A DNA stretch of 32,105 nucleotides from Candidatus Sabulitectum sp. (GCA_029938555.1 JAOZUR010000031.1:1-32105), one strand, 5' to 3'. Positions 5,905 to 14,951 are shown, counted from the stretch's first letter. Notes: generated from the sequence alone by a model not told the origin. Numbers and translations are program-made.

Positions 5905-6233
5905 ATTATTAAATCTGCTTTTTTTCTTTGTAAAACAACTCTTTCTTCCTGAATATTCTGCTTGAAGTGTTCTGGCACTTCATCCCAAATAAACAAGTCT
6001 ACTCGAAAAGAAAGAGTACTTTCTTCAAAGGCTTCTTTAAGTTTGAAAACATCCATTTTTTGATCTGCATTAGCAAAAACTATGATATCTAGGTCTGAAT
6101 TTGGACGAGATGTAAACTTCACCCTTGAGCCGTATGCCCAAACTTCAGTATCAGGAAGATAACTTCTGAGTAGGATCGCTATTTCATTTCTCTGAGAGAT
6201 AGATAAATCTATATCATTCAGTTCTTGGATCAC
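5883..6233 (-). CDS. mntA: MntA-type nucleotidyltransferase antitoxin
   Basis: A minimal nucleotidyltransferase with the GSX10DXD motif: GSR then RPNSDLD, and a third acidic residue in RVDLFIWDE. In the characterised HepT-MntA systems this enzyme transfers AMP onto a tyrosine of the HEPN toxin and so silences it. I prefer GTG 6233, 8 bp after AAAGGA and overlapping the toxin's TAG by one base, over TTG 6242, which abuts that ribosome-binding site; the protein is then 116 residues. Such modules are often found inside type I restriction loci, between hsdM and hsdS, which fits the hsdS remnant that follows and overlaps its end. Confidence 0.82.
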   Translation of the reverse strand: MIQELNDIDLSISQRNEIAILLRSYLPDTEVWAYGSRVKFTSRPNSDLDIIVFANADQKMDVFKLKEAFEESTLSFRVDLFIWDEVPEHFKQNIQEERVVLQRKKADLIMIGRELY

Positions 6234-6649
6234 TATTTCCAATCCTTTATGTTCATGATTTCATATAACTTGATAGAATCACTAATGTAGGCTCCCATTA
6301 TCAGCAGTGCTTCCTGAGCTTTTTCTCCACTATAATCATGAGAGGTGCCGACTCGGGTTTTTGCATATTTCAGCCAAACTTCTATTGGAGTAGGCAATAT
6401 GTCATTTTCATTAGCTAATCTTAAAATGGGATTGGGACCATTAGGAACACTCGGCAATCCTATCTCTTCAACAAGGTATCTCTTCAGTATTTTCCAAAGA
6501 CAATCCCAACAAGTCTCAAAACGTTGAATAACAGATTCAGCTACCGCCTCTTTTATTAACACTGGTAATGAATCATCAAGTGTTTGATAGTTTTCAAATT
6601 GAAGCTCCAATTGCTTTAATAATTTCTTTAACTTATCATATTCTATCAT
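6233..6649 (-). CDS. hepT: HepT-like HEPN toxin (nucleotidyltransferase substrate-binding family)
   Basis: A 138-residue all-helical HEPN protein of the HI0074 type. The signature VIQRFETCWDCLWKILKRYL (residues 40-59) is followed by the RX4HXY motif: R99, H104, Y106 in RVGTSHDY. In HepT toxins R and H form the RNase site and the Tyr is the AMPylation target, so the module looks catalytically complete. The ATG at 6649 has a good ribosome-binding site (GAGGAG), unlike the leaderless toxin-antitoxin operons upstream. It is first in the operon hepT-mntA-hsdS remnant. Its upstream region is interrupted by the IS remnant at 6682. Confidence 0.82.
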   Translation of the reverse strand: MIEYDKLKKLLKQLELQFENYQTLDDSLPVLIKEAVAESVIQRFETCWDCLWKILKRYLVEEIGLPSVPNGPNPILRLANENDILPTPIEVWLKYAKTRVGTSHDYSGEKAQEALLIMGAYISDSIKLYEIMNIKDWK

Positions 6650-6681
6650 GATTCACTCCTCGCTTTTTTCATACTAAATTA

Positions 6682-6992
6682 CAGTAGTGTCCCATTAACC
6701 GAATACTCCAAATCTGTAATCTCATACAACTTAACATATTAGAGACGTATTTACTCACACACGACTTGAGCGGATTTTTCTCATATTTCCACCATTTATG
6801 TTCTTGTTGCCATTATCAGGAAAAGACTTTGCTTAGATGAGTATAGTCTCTACAATATTCTACAGGTTTTGAGCGTAACTCCATTTTGCTACGATGAACT
6901 GACACAACTATTTAGCAATACTGAATTACAGTCCAAAGCAAATAAAAATCCTAACCTATTGTCCCTCTTCGATTTATAATGGGACACTAGTG
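6682..6992 (+). mobile_element. Deletion derivative of an IS4-like insertion sequence
   Basis: A 311-bp element with terminal inverted repeats, CAGTAGTGTCCCATTA (left) against CACTAGTGTCCCATTA (right end read inward), 15 of 16 matching. It is flanked by a perfect 9-bp direct repeat, ACTAAATTA (6673-6681 and 6993-7001), the expected target duplication. On the plus strand one frame from about 6820 to 6979 encodes a transposase-like C-terminus (DEYSLYNILQVLSVTPF ... NLLSLFDL, stop), so the N-terminal and catalytic parts are missing. It is non-autonomous. Family assignment rests on duplication length and the protein ending; the ends would settle it by database search. Confidence 0.7.
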
Positions 6993-7001
6993 ACTAAATT
7001 A

Positions 7002-7155
7002 AATTCGTATGCACATTCTCATGATTATAATCAACAATAATGCAAATTAGAAATATCAGGTGGATTATCTGGCAAAAAAATAGAATATGGACGATACCGC
7101 TTGTGGGTAAAAACAAAAAAACATCTCTCTGCGACTGCGAAGAAAATTAACCGAA
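7002..7155. other. Intergenic stretch downstream of hydE
   Basis: About 150 bp, AT-rich, with no gene. I expected a terminator for the long minus-strand operon but see no stem with a T-tract. Confidence 0.3.
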
Positions 7156-8250
7156 TTAGCTTTTTTTACTTAAACCACATCGTTTGTGGAAATGTTTAGA
7201 ATCACCCCACTTGTTGTAAACTATTGATTCACCAACTTTTTTCAGGGCTAAAACAAGATTGTTTCTACAAGCTTCAGAATTCTCATCTATACCTGGTTTG
7301 TTATCATAAAGTTGATATGCTGGTCTGTATTTAGTATCGGTTACATTGGGCATAATTATATTTGCACCTGCTTTGAGCCCAAGCTCACGACCATCACTTT
7401 TTAATGCTTGAAGGGCTGTGGTTGCAGCAATATTCACATCTTTTAGAACAATTCTTGTTACTGCAATCATTTTCAAGCCCATTTCAAAACTGGCTTTCTT
7501 TTCATAAGTCGCAGGTGTTGAAAACATGGGAGAATCATGATGTGGAATGTATGGTCCCATGCCTATCATATCTATATCTTTTTCTTTGAAAAAAAGAATA
7601 TCCGAAGCCAAATCTTCCACTGTCTGACCAGGCAAGCCGATCATTACTCCTGTTCCCACCTGATAACCTGTCTCTCGAAGATATTCAAGACAGGTAATTC
7701 TATCATCCAAACTATAACCAGGTGGATGGATCTGCTGAAAAAGTTTTGGATTAGAACTTTCTATCCGTAACAAATATCTATGTGCTCCAGCTTCAAACCA
7801 TCTTGCATATACATCTTTTTCCTGTTCCCCTAAAGAAAGAGTTACTCCAAGAGAACCGCCAGAAAGTTTTTTAATCTCAAGAAGAACATCTTCTATAAAA
7901 TCGGCAAAATCCGGGTCTCTCAATTCACCACCTTGCAAAACAAGAGAACCGTAACCAGCCTGATGAATCCATAAAGCAGAATTTACTATTTCCTGTTTTG
8001 TCATACTGAACCTGGTAAAATTTGGATTGCTTTTTCGTATTCCACAATACAAACAATCACGCAAACACACATTGCCTATTTCAATAAGCCCACGAAGGAA
8101 AACATCTGTTCCAATCTGATCTCTTTTTACTTGATAAGCCTGTTTAAATAGAGCGTTTACAGCTTCCGGCTCAGTCTGCCCAAGAAGAAAACAGATGTCT
8201 TTATGAGTTAACTGCTTTCCATCTGAAACTATATCAGAAGAACAGGTCAT
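7156..8250 (-). CDS. hydE: [FeFe]-hydrogenase maturase HydE (radical SAM)
   Basis: A 364-residue radical SAM enzyme of the HydE/BioB group. The SAM cluster motif CX3CX2C is C62-C66-C69 (CLRDCLYCG). The Gly-rich LVLQGGELRD segment, the ESSNPKLFQQIHPPGYSLDDR region and MIGLPGQT follow the HydE pattern. HydE acts on the HydG product during assembly of the two-iron subcluster of the H-cluster. The gene overlaps hydG by 17 bp and is last in the operon; AAGG precedes its ATG. Length is normal for the family. HydF, the scaffold also required, is not in the window. Confidence 0.92.
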   Translation of the reverse strand: MTCSSDIVSDGKQLTHKDICFLLGQTEPEAVNALFKQAYQVKRDQIGTDVFLRGLIEIGNVCLRDCLYCGIRKSNPNFTRFSMTKQEIVNSALWIHQAGYGSLVLQGGELRDPDFADFIEDVLLEIKKLSGGSLGVTLSLGEQEKDVYARWFEAGAHRYLLRIESSNPKLFQQIHPPGYSLDDRITCLEYLRETGYQVGTGVMIGLPGQTVEDLASDILFFKEKDIDMIGMGPYIPHHDSPMFSTPATYEKKASFEMGLKMIAVTRIVLKDVNIAATTALQALKSDGRELGLKAGANIIMPNVTDTKYRPAYQLYDNKPGIDENSEACRNNLVLALKKVGESIVYNKWGDSKHFHKRCGLSKKS

Positions 8251-9640
8251 GGATACCTTCAGATTTTGTTTTATTCAATTTCTTAACAAGTTCTTCTCGG
8301 TTTGTATGGGAATACCTGGCAAGTTCTTTTTTAATCAAAGCGTCGCCTGCCTTCACTGTTGCAGGAGAACCATAATCCAGCAGATATTCCTGTAATGTAA
8401 GAAGTGCATTGGGTGTGCAGAATTGTTCTATAAAACCTGGAATGGCAAATTCCATAAACTGCTCGCCTGTTCTACCTGCACGGTAACATGATGTGCAGAA
8501 ACTAGGTATGTAACCATTCTTGAGAAGCTCTTGAACTATTTCATCCATTTCACGGGTATCGCCAATATGGAACTGTTCCTTGCGCATTTCTTGCTCTCGG
8601 GATGAGGTATATCCTCCAAGTTCAAGTTTTGTGCCTGCATCAATTTGAGATACACCAAATTCCATAATTTCCCGTCGGATTTCTGGAGTTTCACGGGCAG
8701 TAAGAATCATACCGGTATATGGAATAGCCAAACGCAATATGGCAACAAGACGCTTGAAATCAGCATCTGAAACAAGATATTTTTCCTCAAGAGTGACACC
8801 ATAAGAAGGGCGAATTCGAGGAAAACTCACAGTATGTGGACCACAACCGAATTTGTCCATTAAAAATCGTGCATGTGTTACCATGGCTAATACTTCAAAT
8901 CGCCAGTCATACAAACCGAAAAGAGCCCCAATTCCAACATCATCACAGCCTGCTTCATACGCTCTGGTTAAACCATCTAATCTGTACAGATAATCACCCT
9001 TCAATGTATTTGACGGATGGTATTTACTGTAAGTTTTGTGGTGATATGTTTCCTGAAATATCTGGTAAGTTCCTATACCAGAAGCTTTAACAATTTTGTA
9101 ACCTTCCGTATCCATAGGGGCAGCATTGATGTTAACCCTTCTGATGTCGCCATTTCCCTTTTTTACAGAATAAACAGTTTCAACTGATTTTGCTATGAAC
9201 TCAGGAGTGTATTTGGAATGCTCGCCGCATACTAAAATCAAACGCTTATGCCCTGCATCTTCCAGGGCTTCCACCTGTTTCACCAGTTCATTTTCACTAA
9301 GAGTTTTGCGCACAGTTTCAGAAGAAGATCGGCGAAAAGAACAGTACTTACAGTCATTCTCGCATAGATTTCCCGTATAAAGCGGGGCGAAAATAACAAT
9401 TCTGTTGCCATAAACATTCTTTTTGAGGGTTCGAGCAGCATCGTAAATTTCTTCAAGAAGATCGTCATTTGTAACGGCTAGCAAAGCTGCTGTTTCCTCC
9501 ACAGTCAAAGCTTCTTTGTTCAAGCTTTTTGCAATAATCTCTCTAACCATGATATCATTTTCTTTTGTTTCATCAACAAGATTTTCAATATACAAATCAT
9601 CGATAAAATCATAACAGCCGTTTGATAATTCCCGTTTCAT
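8234..9640 (-). CDS. hydG: [FeFe]-hydrogenase maturase HydG (radical SAM tyrosine lyase)
   Basis: A 468-residue radical SAM enzyme. The SAM cluster motif is C93-C97-C100 (CENDCKYCS). The C-terminal auxiliary cluster motif CX2CX22C is exactly present (C382, C385, C408), which separates HydG from the related ThiH. HydG cleaves tyrosine to give the CO and CN- ligands of the H-cluster. The INAAPMDTEGYKIVKASGIG and GALFGLYDWRFE segments match the family. AAAGGATAAAG precedes the ATG. It sits 49 bp after the receiver-kinase gene and overlaps hydE, so maturation is co-expressed with the hydrogenase. Confidence 0.94.
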   Translation of the reverse strand: MKRELSNGCYDFIDDLYIENLVDETKENDIMVREIIAKSLNKEALTVEETAALLAVTNDDLLEEIYDAARTLKKNVYGNRIVIFAPLYTGNLCENDCKYCSFRRSSSETVRKTLSENELVKQVEALEDAGHKRLILVCGEHSKYTPEFIAKSVETVYSVKKGNGDIRRVNINAAPMDTEGYKIVKASGIGTYQIFQETYHHKTYSKYHPSNTLKGDYLYRLDGLTRAYEAGCDDVGIGALFGLYDWRFEVLAMVTHARFLMDKFGCGPHTVSFPRIRPSYGVTLEEKYLVSDADFKRLVAILRLAIPYTGMILTARETPEIRREIMEFGVSQIDAGTKLELGGYTSSREQEMRKEQFHIGDTREMDEIVQELLKNGYIPSFCTSCYRAGRTGEQFMEFAIPGFIEQFCTPNALLTLQEYLLDYGSPATVKAGDALIKKELARYSHTNREELVKKLNKTKSEGIHDLFF

Positions 9641-9689
9641 CTTTATCCTTTAACAAAGAGATAGCTAAACAGCAACCTTCTTTGATCTA

Positions 9690-10823
9690 TCAGGTTTTTT
9701 TCAAATTAACTGAAAATGTGGTACCCACATCAACAGTACTCTTTACAGAAACTTCACCGCTGTAAAGAGATGCGATTTTTCTAAGAATTGAGAGTCCCAG
9801 GCCACTGCCAAGAATATTTCTTGTTTTTGAGTTTTTAATTCTTACAAACTCGCCAAACAATTTTTCCACATCGTCCTCGGTCATTCCAATTCCTGTATCA
9901 GTTACTGAAATTAGTACTTGATCTGATTGATCTTCAACCACCACAGTAACTGAACCATTGTCTTTATTGTATTTAACAGCATTGGAAATCAAGTTATTAA
10001 ATACAATTTCCAACTCTCCATTATCTGCAAGCATAGGTATTGTTTCTGAAGAGTTTTCAAGGGAAATAATAATTCCGCGTCTGTCTGCTTCAGGTTTCAT
10101 CATTTCCATGCTGTTTCTTGCAGAGTCCAGAACATCAACAGAACTGAGTTCTCTTTTCTTCTGACCAGATTCAAGTCGAGTAAGATCAAGTAAATCATAA
10201 ATAAGTTTTCTCATGCCACCAAGCCTTATAAGACTTCTCTTAACCACTTTATCATGAACAGCAGGGTCTTCCATTCCAATACCATCCCGGAGCAAATAAA
10301 GATATCCTTCGATTGCCCCAAGAGGTGCTTTAAGTTCATGTGCAAGTACACTTATAAATTGGAATCTAACTTTTCTTTTTTCCTTTTCCAGTTCCCGCGC
10401 CTGCCGTAAAGCCACAAGATGTGATGCAGCCTGCCTTACTGATACCTTCAGCTCTGCAGGTGTGAATGGTTTAGGAAGAAAGTCATAAGCACCTTGTTTT
10501 GTTGCTGCGATTGCAGTTTCAATTGAAGCATATGCTGTGATCATTATAGCCATAAGATCAAGATTATTCTGGTTGATCCACATAAGAACATCAATTCCTG
10601 TAATCCCACCCATTTTATGATCAAGCAAAACAATATCTGGTGGTGATTCTTGCATCATAACAATAGCCTCTTCACCGGAAGATGCCTCGATCACTTTAAG
10701 TTTGATAACTTCATCTGTGTCTTCAATATCCATAGCGAAATGCCGCAAGGATCTTTTGACTCCCATGCGCATCCCCTGCTCGTCATCAACAATGAGCAAG
10801 GTCAGAATTTTTTCTTCTGACAT
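9690..10823 (-). CDS. Hybrid receiver-histidine kinase
   Basis: A 377-residue protein with an N-terminal receiver domain (acidic pocket DDE at 13-15, phosphoacceptor D68, T96, K118) followed by a short coiled linker and a histidine kinase: H-box FISVLAHELKAPLG with H162, N-box NNLISNAVKYN, G1 DTGIGM and G2 GSGLGLSI. It has no membrane segment or DNA-binding domain, so it is cytoplasmic and probably relays phosphate from the sensor hydrogenase-kinase or its receiver to a further, unseen output regulator. It starts 2 bp after the preceding receiver gene and precedes hydG, so it belongs to the hydrogenase operon. Confidence 0.88.
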   Translation of the reverse strand: MSEEKILTLLIVDDEQGMRMGVKRSLRHFAMDIEDTDEVIKLKVIEASSGEEAIVMMQESPPDIVLLDHKMGGITGIDVLMWINQNNLDLMAIMITAYASIETAIAATKQGAYDFLPKPFTPAELKVSVRQAASHLVALRQARELEKEKRKVRFQFISVLAHELKAPLGAIEGYLYLLRDGIGMEDPAVHDKVVKRSLIRLGGMRKLIYDLLDLTRLESGQKKRELSSVDVLDSARNSMEMMKPEADRRGIIISLENSSETIPMLADNGELEIVFNNLISNAVKYNKDNGSVTVVVEDQSDQVLISVTDTGIGMTEDDVEKLFGEFVRIKNSKTRNILGSGLGLSILRKIASLYSGEVSVKSTVDVGTTFSVNLKKT

Positions 10824-10825
10824 CT

Positions 10826-11215
10826 CTAGCTGCTTCCTAATTTCCTGAGCTCTTCTTCAATTTGTTCAAATCTTACTGGCTTAGAAAGAATGGCATCAGC
10901 GGTGATCCAACCAGAAGACTCATCTGCCCCTGGGAATTCAATACCAGTTTCTCCTGTTACATTTGTTACCATGATAACAATGCATTCAGGAAATTTTCTT
11001 TTAATACGATATGCAAGAATAAACCCATCATCATCGTTTTCCATCATCAAATCAATTACAGCTATTTCCGGTGTAAAAGAAGCGAAAACTTCTTCTGCTT
11101 CTTTGCGCCCTGGAGCTGCTTGAACCTCATATCCTCTTGTTGTGAACATCATCTCCATCTGTTCTCTGAAATCAGAGTCATCATCCACTACAAGTACTTT
11201 TTTATTTGTATTCAT
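10826..11215 (-). CDS. Single-domain response regulator receiver
   Basis: A 129-residue CheY-like receiver: DDD at 11-13, phosphoacceptor D55 (IAVIDLMMEN), T84 (IMVTNVTG) and K112 (LSKPV). It has no output domain. The insert after T84 (GETGIEFPGADESSGWITADA) is longer than in most receivers. It lies between the sensor hydrogenase-kinase and the hybrid receiver-kinase, with gaps of 10 and 2 bp, so the three most likely form a phosphorelay. AAGGAGAAAATT precedes the ATG. Confidence 0.9.
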   Translation of the reverse strand: MNTNKKVLVVDDDSDFREQMEMMFTTRGYEVQAAPGRKEAEEVFASFTPEIAVIDLMMENDDDGFILAYRIKRKFPECIVIMVTNVTGETGIEFPGADESSGWITADAILSKPVRFEQIEEELRKLGSS

Positions 11216-11225
11216 AATTTTCTCC

Positions 11226-13223
11226 TTACCTGTTGTCTGGCCCTCTCCGGGGAAGAGTTACCGTAAATGTGGTTCCTGTTGGGCCATTTGCTGAATCAGC
11301 ATTGGAATCAACAGTAATTTGCCCTCTATGCATCTTAATAATTCCATAGGTAACTGCAAGCCCCAGGCCGGTTCCTTCACCTCTACCCTTTGTGGTAAAA
11401 AACGGTTCAAATATCTGCTTCAGATTTTCCTTTTTTATACCCTTACCTGTATCACTAACTTTTATTGTTACTTTATCTGCGTCTCCACCACATACCACTG
11501 TGAGTTTTCCAGTACTTCCCATGGCATGAAAAGCATTGGTTGTTAGATTTGTTAAAACCTGAACAATCTGATCCTCATCAAGTTCAGCGGAAGGTTCTAT
11601 ATCTTCACTTGTAAAACTCAGTTCAATGCCTTCTGGACGCTTAAGTACACTTATTACTTTAGTAACCATTTCCAGAACATTCACCGAAACTCTTGTTACT
11701 TTGTTCTGTCTTGCAAAATCTAGAAGTCCTGCTACTATTTTTTTACATCTGTCTGCATGAACAGTAATGGTTTGCAAATCTTCTTTCAATTCCTCATTTC
11801 CAGCATGCTCTTCAAGCAGAGTATGAGCAAACATTAAAACCACACCAAGAGGATTGTTAACCTCATGCGCAATGCCTGCTGCAAGCTGACCCATTCCTGC
11901 CATTTTTTCTGCATGTTTTAATGCTACTTGAGCTCCTGCAAGTTCGTCGCTGGTAAGTGCCAGTTCCTCAACAGTATTCTTCAATTGATCAATTGCAAAT
12001 GGCAGACACATTTCACTCTCTGCAAGCCCCTTGAATATGGCAATTGCATGATTCCTGCATGTTTCATATCCACAAGCGCCACAATTCAGTTCATCTTCAA
12101 TTGTGAATTTACCCATTGATTCCATAATACGACTAATTTCCACTTCACTTGGAGCCTTCAATCTTGTATCTGAAGAGGAAAACTCTCTGGAAAGGTCAAT
12201 GGAGCTACATCTTTCCATTGCAATATTCCAGTTGTTAAAGTTAACCTTCTTCAAAATACCCCGAGCATAATTGCTTACCTTGGCTCTTCTGCTAAACAAG
12301 GGAGTTTTACTGGTCATACCTGGACCCATAATACAACCTTGACAGCAAAGAACTTCAAGAAGTCTTGCTTCAAGGTCACCGGAAGAAAACTCTTTCAACG
12401 CTTCTACAAAATTATTTCTACCATCAGCTGTAACAATTTCGCCAGAAACAAGATCCTCTTTCAAGTCAGCAGCCTGAAGCATTCCTCTATTTATAGGAAA
12501 CAATGCGCCAAGCCCAGGTGTAGGAGGGTTAAAATCGCCTTCCACCACAACATCCAGATCTATTTTGCTTAAAGAAATAAGCGTTCTCAGTTCTGCAAAA
12601 GTAATTGATTCCGACACATCAATTCCTGTTTTATCTTCTGCCTCACCTTTTTTGGCAATACATGGTCCAATGAAAACAATCTCAATATCATCACCATACA
12701 ACATCTTGATCACTTTTGCCTCCGCCACCATGGGGGAAGCGATAGGGGCTAAGTATGGAACAAGGTCAGGCAGATACTTTTCAACATAATTCACCACAGC
12801 AGGACATGTAACACCGATATATCTATTATCAGGGTTCTCGGTAAGAAGTTTTTTATATGCATGAGCCACAAGGTCTGCTCCGAAAGCAACTTCGCACACA
12901 TAATCAAAACCAATTGCTCGTATTATTCCAGCTAATTTCTCTGGCGAAACCTCTGAAAACTCTGCTGGAAAACTGGGAGCAATAATGGCAGCTATTTTTT
13001 TCTCTGATTTCAGAAGGTCTCGTACCTGCAATAAAGATCCCACAGGTTTTTTTGCTCCTCTGGTACACACTGTAATACAGTTACCACAACCAATACAACG
13101 ATCTGTTACAACTTCAGCTTGACCGTTGCTAATTTTGATTGCTTTTGCAGGGCATTCCCTTACGCAGGTATAACACATCCTGCATTTATCGGGAACAGAC
13201 TGTACAAGCGGTGAAGTACTCAT
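11226..13223 (-). CDS. hydS: Sensory [FeFe]-hydrogenase fused to a histidine kinase
   Basis: A 665-residue fusion. Residues 14-53 hold two 4Fe-4S motifs (C14, C17, C20, C24; C43, C46, C49, C53). Residues 75-330 resemble the [FeFe]-hydrogenase H-cluster domain with degenerate motifs: VTCPAVV (C140) for TSCCPxW, GPCIAKKGE (C188) for MPCxxKxxE, and VLCCQGCIMGPG (C293/C294, C297) for the third. Residues 381-406 are a further Fe-S motif (CGACGYETC ... C406). From 440 a soluble histidine kinase follows: H453 in GIAHEVNNP, N-box LTNLTTNAFHAMG, DTGKGI, EGTGLGLA. This is the build of group C sensory hydrogenases, thought to sense H2 and signal by phosphorylation. It starts 1 bp after hydA. Confidence 0.88.
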   Translation of the reverse strand: MSTSPLVQSVPDKCRMCYTCVRECPAKAIKISNGQAEVVTDRCIGCGNCITVCTRGAKKPVGSLLQVRDLLKSEKKIAAIIAPSFPAEFSEVSPEKLAGIIRAIGFDYVCEVAFGADLVAHAYKKLLTENPDNRYIGVTCPAVVNYVEKYLPDLVPYLAPIASPMVAEAKVIKMLYGDDIEIVFIGPCIAKKGEAEDKTGIDVSESITFAELRTLISLSKIDLDVVVEGDFNPPTPGLGALFPINRGMLQAADLKEDLVSGEIVTADGRNNFVEALKEFSSGDLEARLLEVLCCQGCIMGPGMTSKTPLFSRRAKVSNYARGILKKVNFNNWNIAMERCSSIDLSREFSSSDTRLKAPSEVEISRIMESMGKFTIEDELNCGACGYETCRNHAIAIFKGLAESEMCLPFAIDQLKNTVEELALTSDELAGAQVALKHAEKMAGMGQLAAGIAHEVNNPLGVVLMFAHTLLEEHAGNEELKEDLQTITVHADRCKKIVAGLLDFARQNKVTRVSVNVLEMVTKVISVLKRPEGIELSFTSEDIEPSAELDEDQIVQVLTNLTTNAFHAMGSTGKLTVVCGGDADKVTIKVSDTGKGIKKENLKQIFEPFFTTKGRGEGTGLGLAVTYGIIKMHRGQITVDSNADSANGPTGTTFTVTLPRRGPDNR

Positions 13224-13224
13224 A

Positions 13225-14943
13225 TTACTTGAGTACCTCTCTTTTTACATAAGTAGTGTGTAACATTTCGTGAGCAATATGGCTGCCTGGCTTTTCTAAA
13301 TGATCTTTGTAAAGTTTTTTCAGTGATTCATTTGAGTGAGCTGTTCTTACTTCAGCAGCTGAATCAATGCTGTATAAAGACATCATTCTTGATCTAATTA
13401 CATCTGGATTTGATGTAAATGGTTGCCCTCCACCGGCGATACATCCACCAGGACAAGTCATAACCTCTACGAAATGATATGTCTTTTCCCCGGCAATAAT
13501 ACTGTCAAGAAGCTTTCTTGCATTTCCCAGTCCGCTTACAACTGCAGCTTTAAGAACCAGATCACCAACTTTTACTTCGGTCTCTTTTATACCTTCAAAA
13601 CCTCTGACTGTTTTTATTTCCAAGTTAGGGAGTTCTTTCCCTGTAATCATCTGGTATGCAGTTCGTACAGCTGCTTCCATTACTCCGCCACTGGCCCCAA
13701 AGATTTTACCAGCGGAGCTGCGCTGGCCGTATGGATTATCTGCAGGTTCTCCATCTACCTGTTCAAGATCTATGCCAAACATTTTTATCATTCGATCAAA
13801 TTCTCTGGTTGTAAGAACAACATCAACATCACGAATTGATCCATCACGCATACCTGGTCTGTCACATTCGAATTTTTTTGCAGTACAAGGCATTATTGAA
13901 ACATGAAAAACTTTTTTGGGATCAAGTTTCTGATCTTCTGTCCAGATTCTTTTCACAACAGCACCCAGCATTTGCTGAGGGCTTTTGCACGATGAAACAT
14001 TATCCATAAGTTCAGGGTAAAATTCTTCCATAAACTTAACCCAGCCAGGTGAGCAACTTGTGAAAAGTGGGAAAGGTCCACCTGATGTCACACGCTGAAC
14101 AAGCTCGTTGGCTTCCTCTATTACAGTAAGGTCAGCACCAAAAGAGGTTGGAAAAATGTAATCAAACCCCATTCGCCTCATTGCACCATTCATCTTCTCC
14201 ACAATATCTGTTCCCGGTTTAATGCCAAAATCCTCGGCAATGGTCACACTGATAGCAGGTGCATGCTGAACAACCACGGTGATTTCAGGATTCCTAAGTG
14301 CCGTAAGAACTCGTGCTGTTTCATCTTTTTCTGCAAGAGCTCCAGTAGGGCAAACCATGATGCACTGACCACAGTATACACAACTTGAAACATTCAAACC
14401 TTCTTCAAAAGCACAGCCAATATGAGTTTCGCTTCCTCTACCAACAAAATCTATTGCACTTACGCCTTGAATTTCTTCACAAACTCGTACACACTTACCA
14501 CAAAGAATGCATTTATCAGGATCTCTTACAATGGAAGGACTAGAGACATCAAGATCATAAGTGGATCTGTCTCCTTTGAATTTTCTCTGTCTTACGCCAA
14601 GTTCCTCTGAATAATCCTGCAGAGTACAACATCCATTTCTGATACAGTACAAACAGTCATCTGGATGATTTGCAAGCAGAAGTTCAACAATTGTCTTTCT
14701 TGCATTAAGAGCTTTGGGTGAATGGGTTTTAATTTCCATGCCATCATAAGCAGGTTGTGAACAGGAAGGTATAAGATTACCACTTCCTATTTCTTCAACT
14801 ACACAAATTCTGCATGCTCCCGTTGGAGCTAATCCTTCCATGTGACACAGAGTTGGTATGGAAATCCCAGCTCTTGCAGCCACTGTTAGTACGGTTTCGC
14901 CCTGACTTGCTTCCAAAACTCTGTTATTTATTGTTACTTTCAT
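13225..14943 (-). CDS. hydA: NAD-linked [FeFe]-hydrogenase catalytic subunit HydA
   Basis: Catalytic subunit, 572 residues, for reversible H2 production. Domains: 2Fe-2S ferredoxin (C33, C44, C47, C61), His-ligated 4Fe-4S (H93, C97, C100, C106), two 4Fe-4S motifs (DPDKCILCGKC..., CVYCGQCIMVC) and the H-cluster domain with TSCSPGW, MPCTAKKFE and EVMTCPGGCIAGGGQP. The first motif has Ser where many enzymes have a second Cys; I recall this variant from multimeric, NAD(P)-linked enzymes. The start is ATG 14943 with AGGAGG upstream; a longer frame to 15012 runs into hydB. With HydB and HydC it should form the trimeric, possibly electron-bifurcating, enzyme that uses NADH with or without ferredoxin. 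Confidence 0.93.
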   Translation of the reverse strand: MKVTINNRVLEASQGETVLTVAARAGISIPTLCHMEGLAPTGACRICVVEEIGSGNLIPSCSQPAYDGMEIKTHSPKALNARKTIVELLLANHPDDCLYCIRNGCCTLQDYSEELGVRQRKFKGDRSTYDLDVSSPSIVRDPDKCILCGKCVRVCEEIQGVSAIDFVGRGSETHIGCAFEEGLNVSSCVYCGQCIMVCPTGALAEKDETARVLTALRNPEITVVVQHAPAISVTIAEDFGIKPGTDIVEKMNGAMRRMGFDYIFPTSFGADLTVIEEANELVQRVTSGGPFPLFTSCSPGWVKFMEEFYPELMDNVSSCKSPQQMLGAVVKRIWTEDQKLDPKKVFHVSIMPCTAKKFECDRPGMRDGSIRDVDVVLTTREFDRMIKMFGIDLEQVDGEPADNPYGQRSSAGKIFGASGGVMEAAVRTAYQMITGKELPNLEIKTVRGFEGIKETEVKVGDLVLKAAVVSGLGNARKLLDSIIAGEKTYHFVEVMTCPGGCIAGGGQPFTSNPDVIRSRMMSLYSIDSAAEVRTAHSNESLKKLYKDHLEKPGSHIAHEMLHTTYVKREVLK

Positions 14944-14951
14944 TTTTCCTC

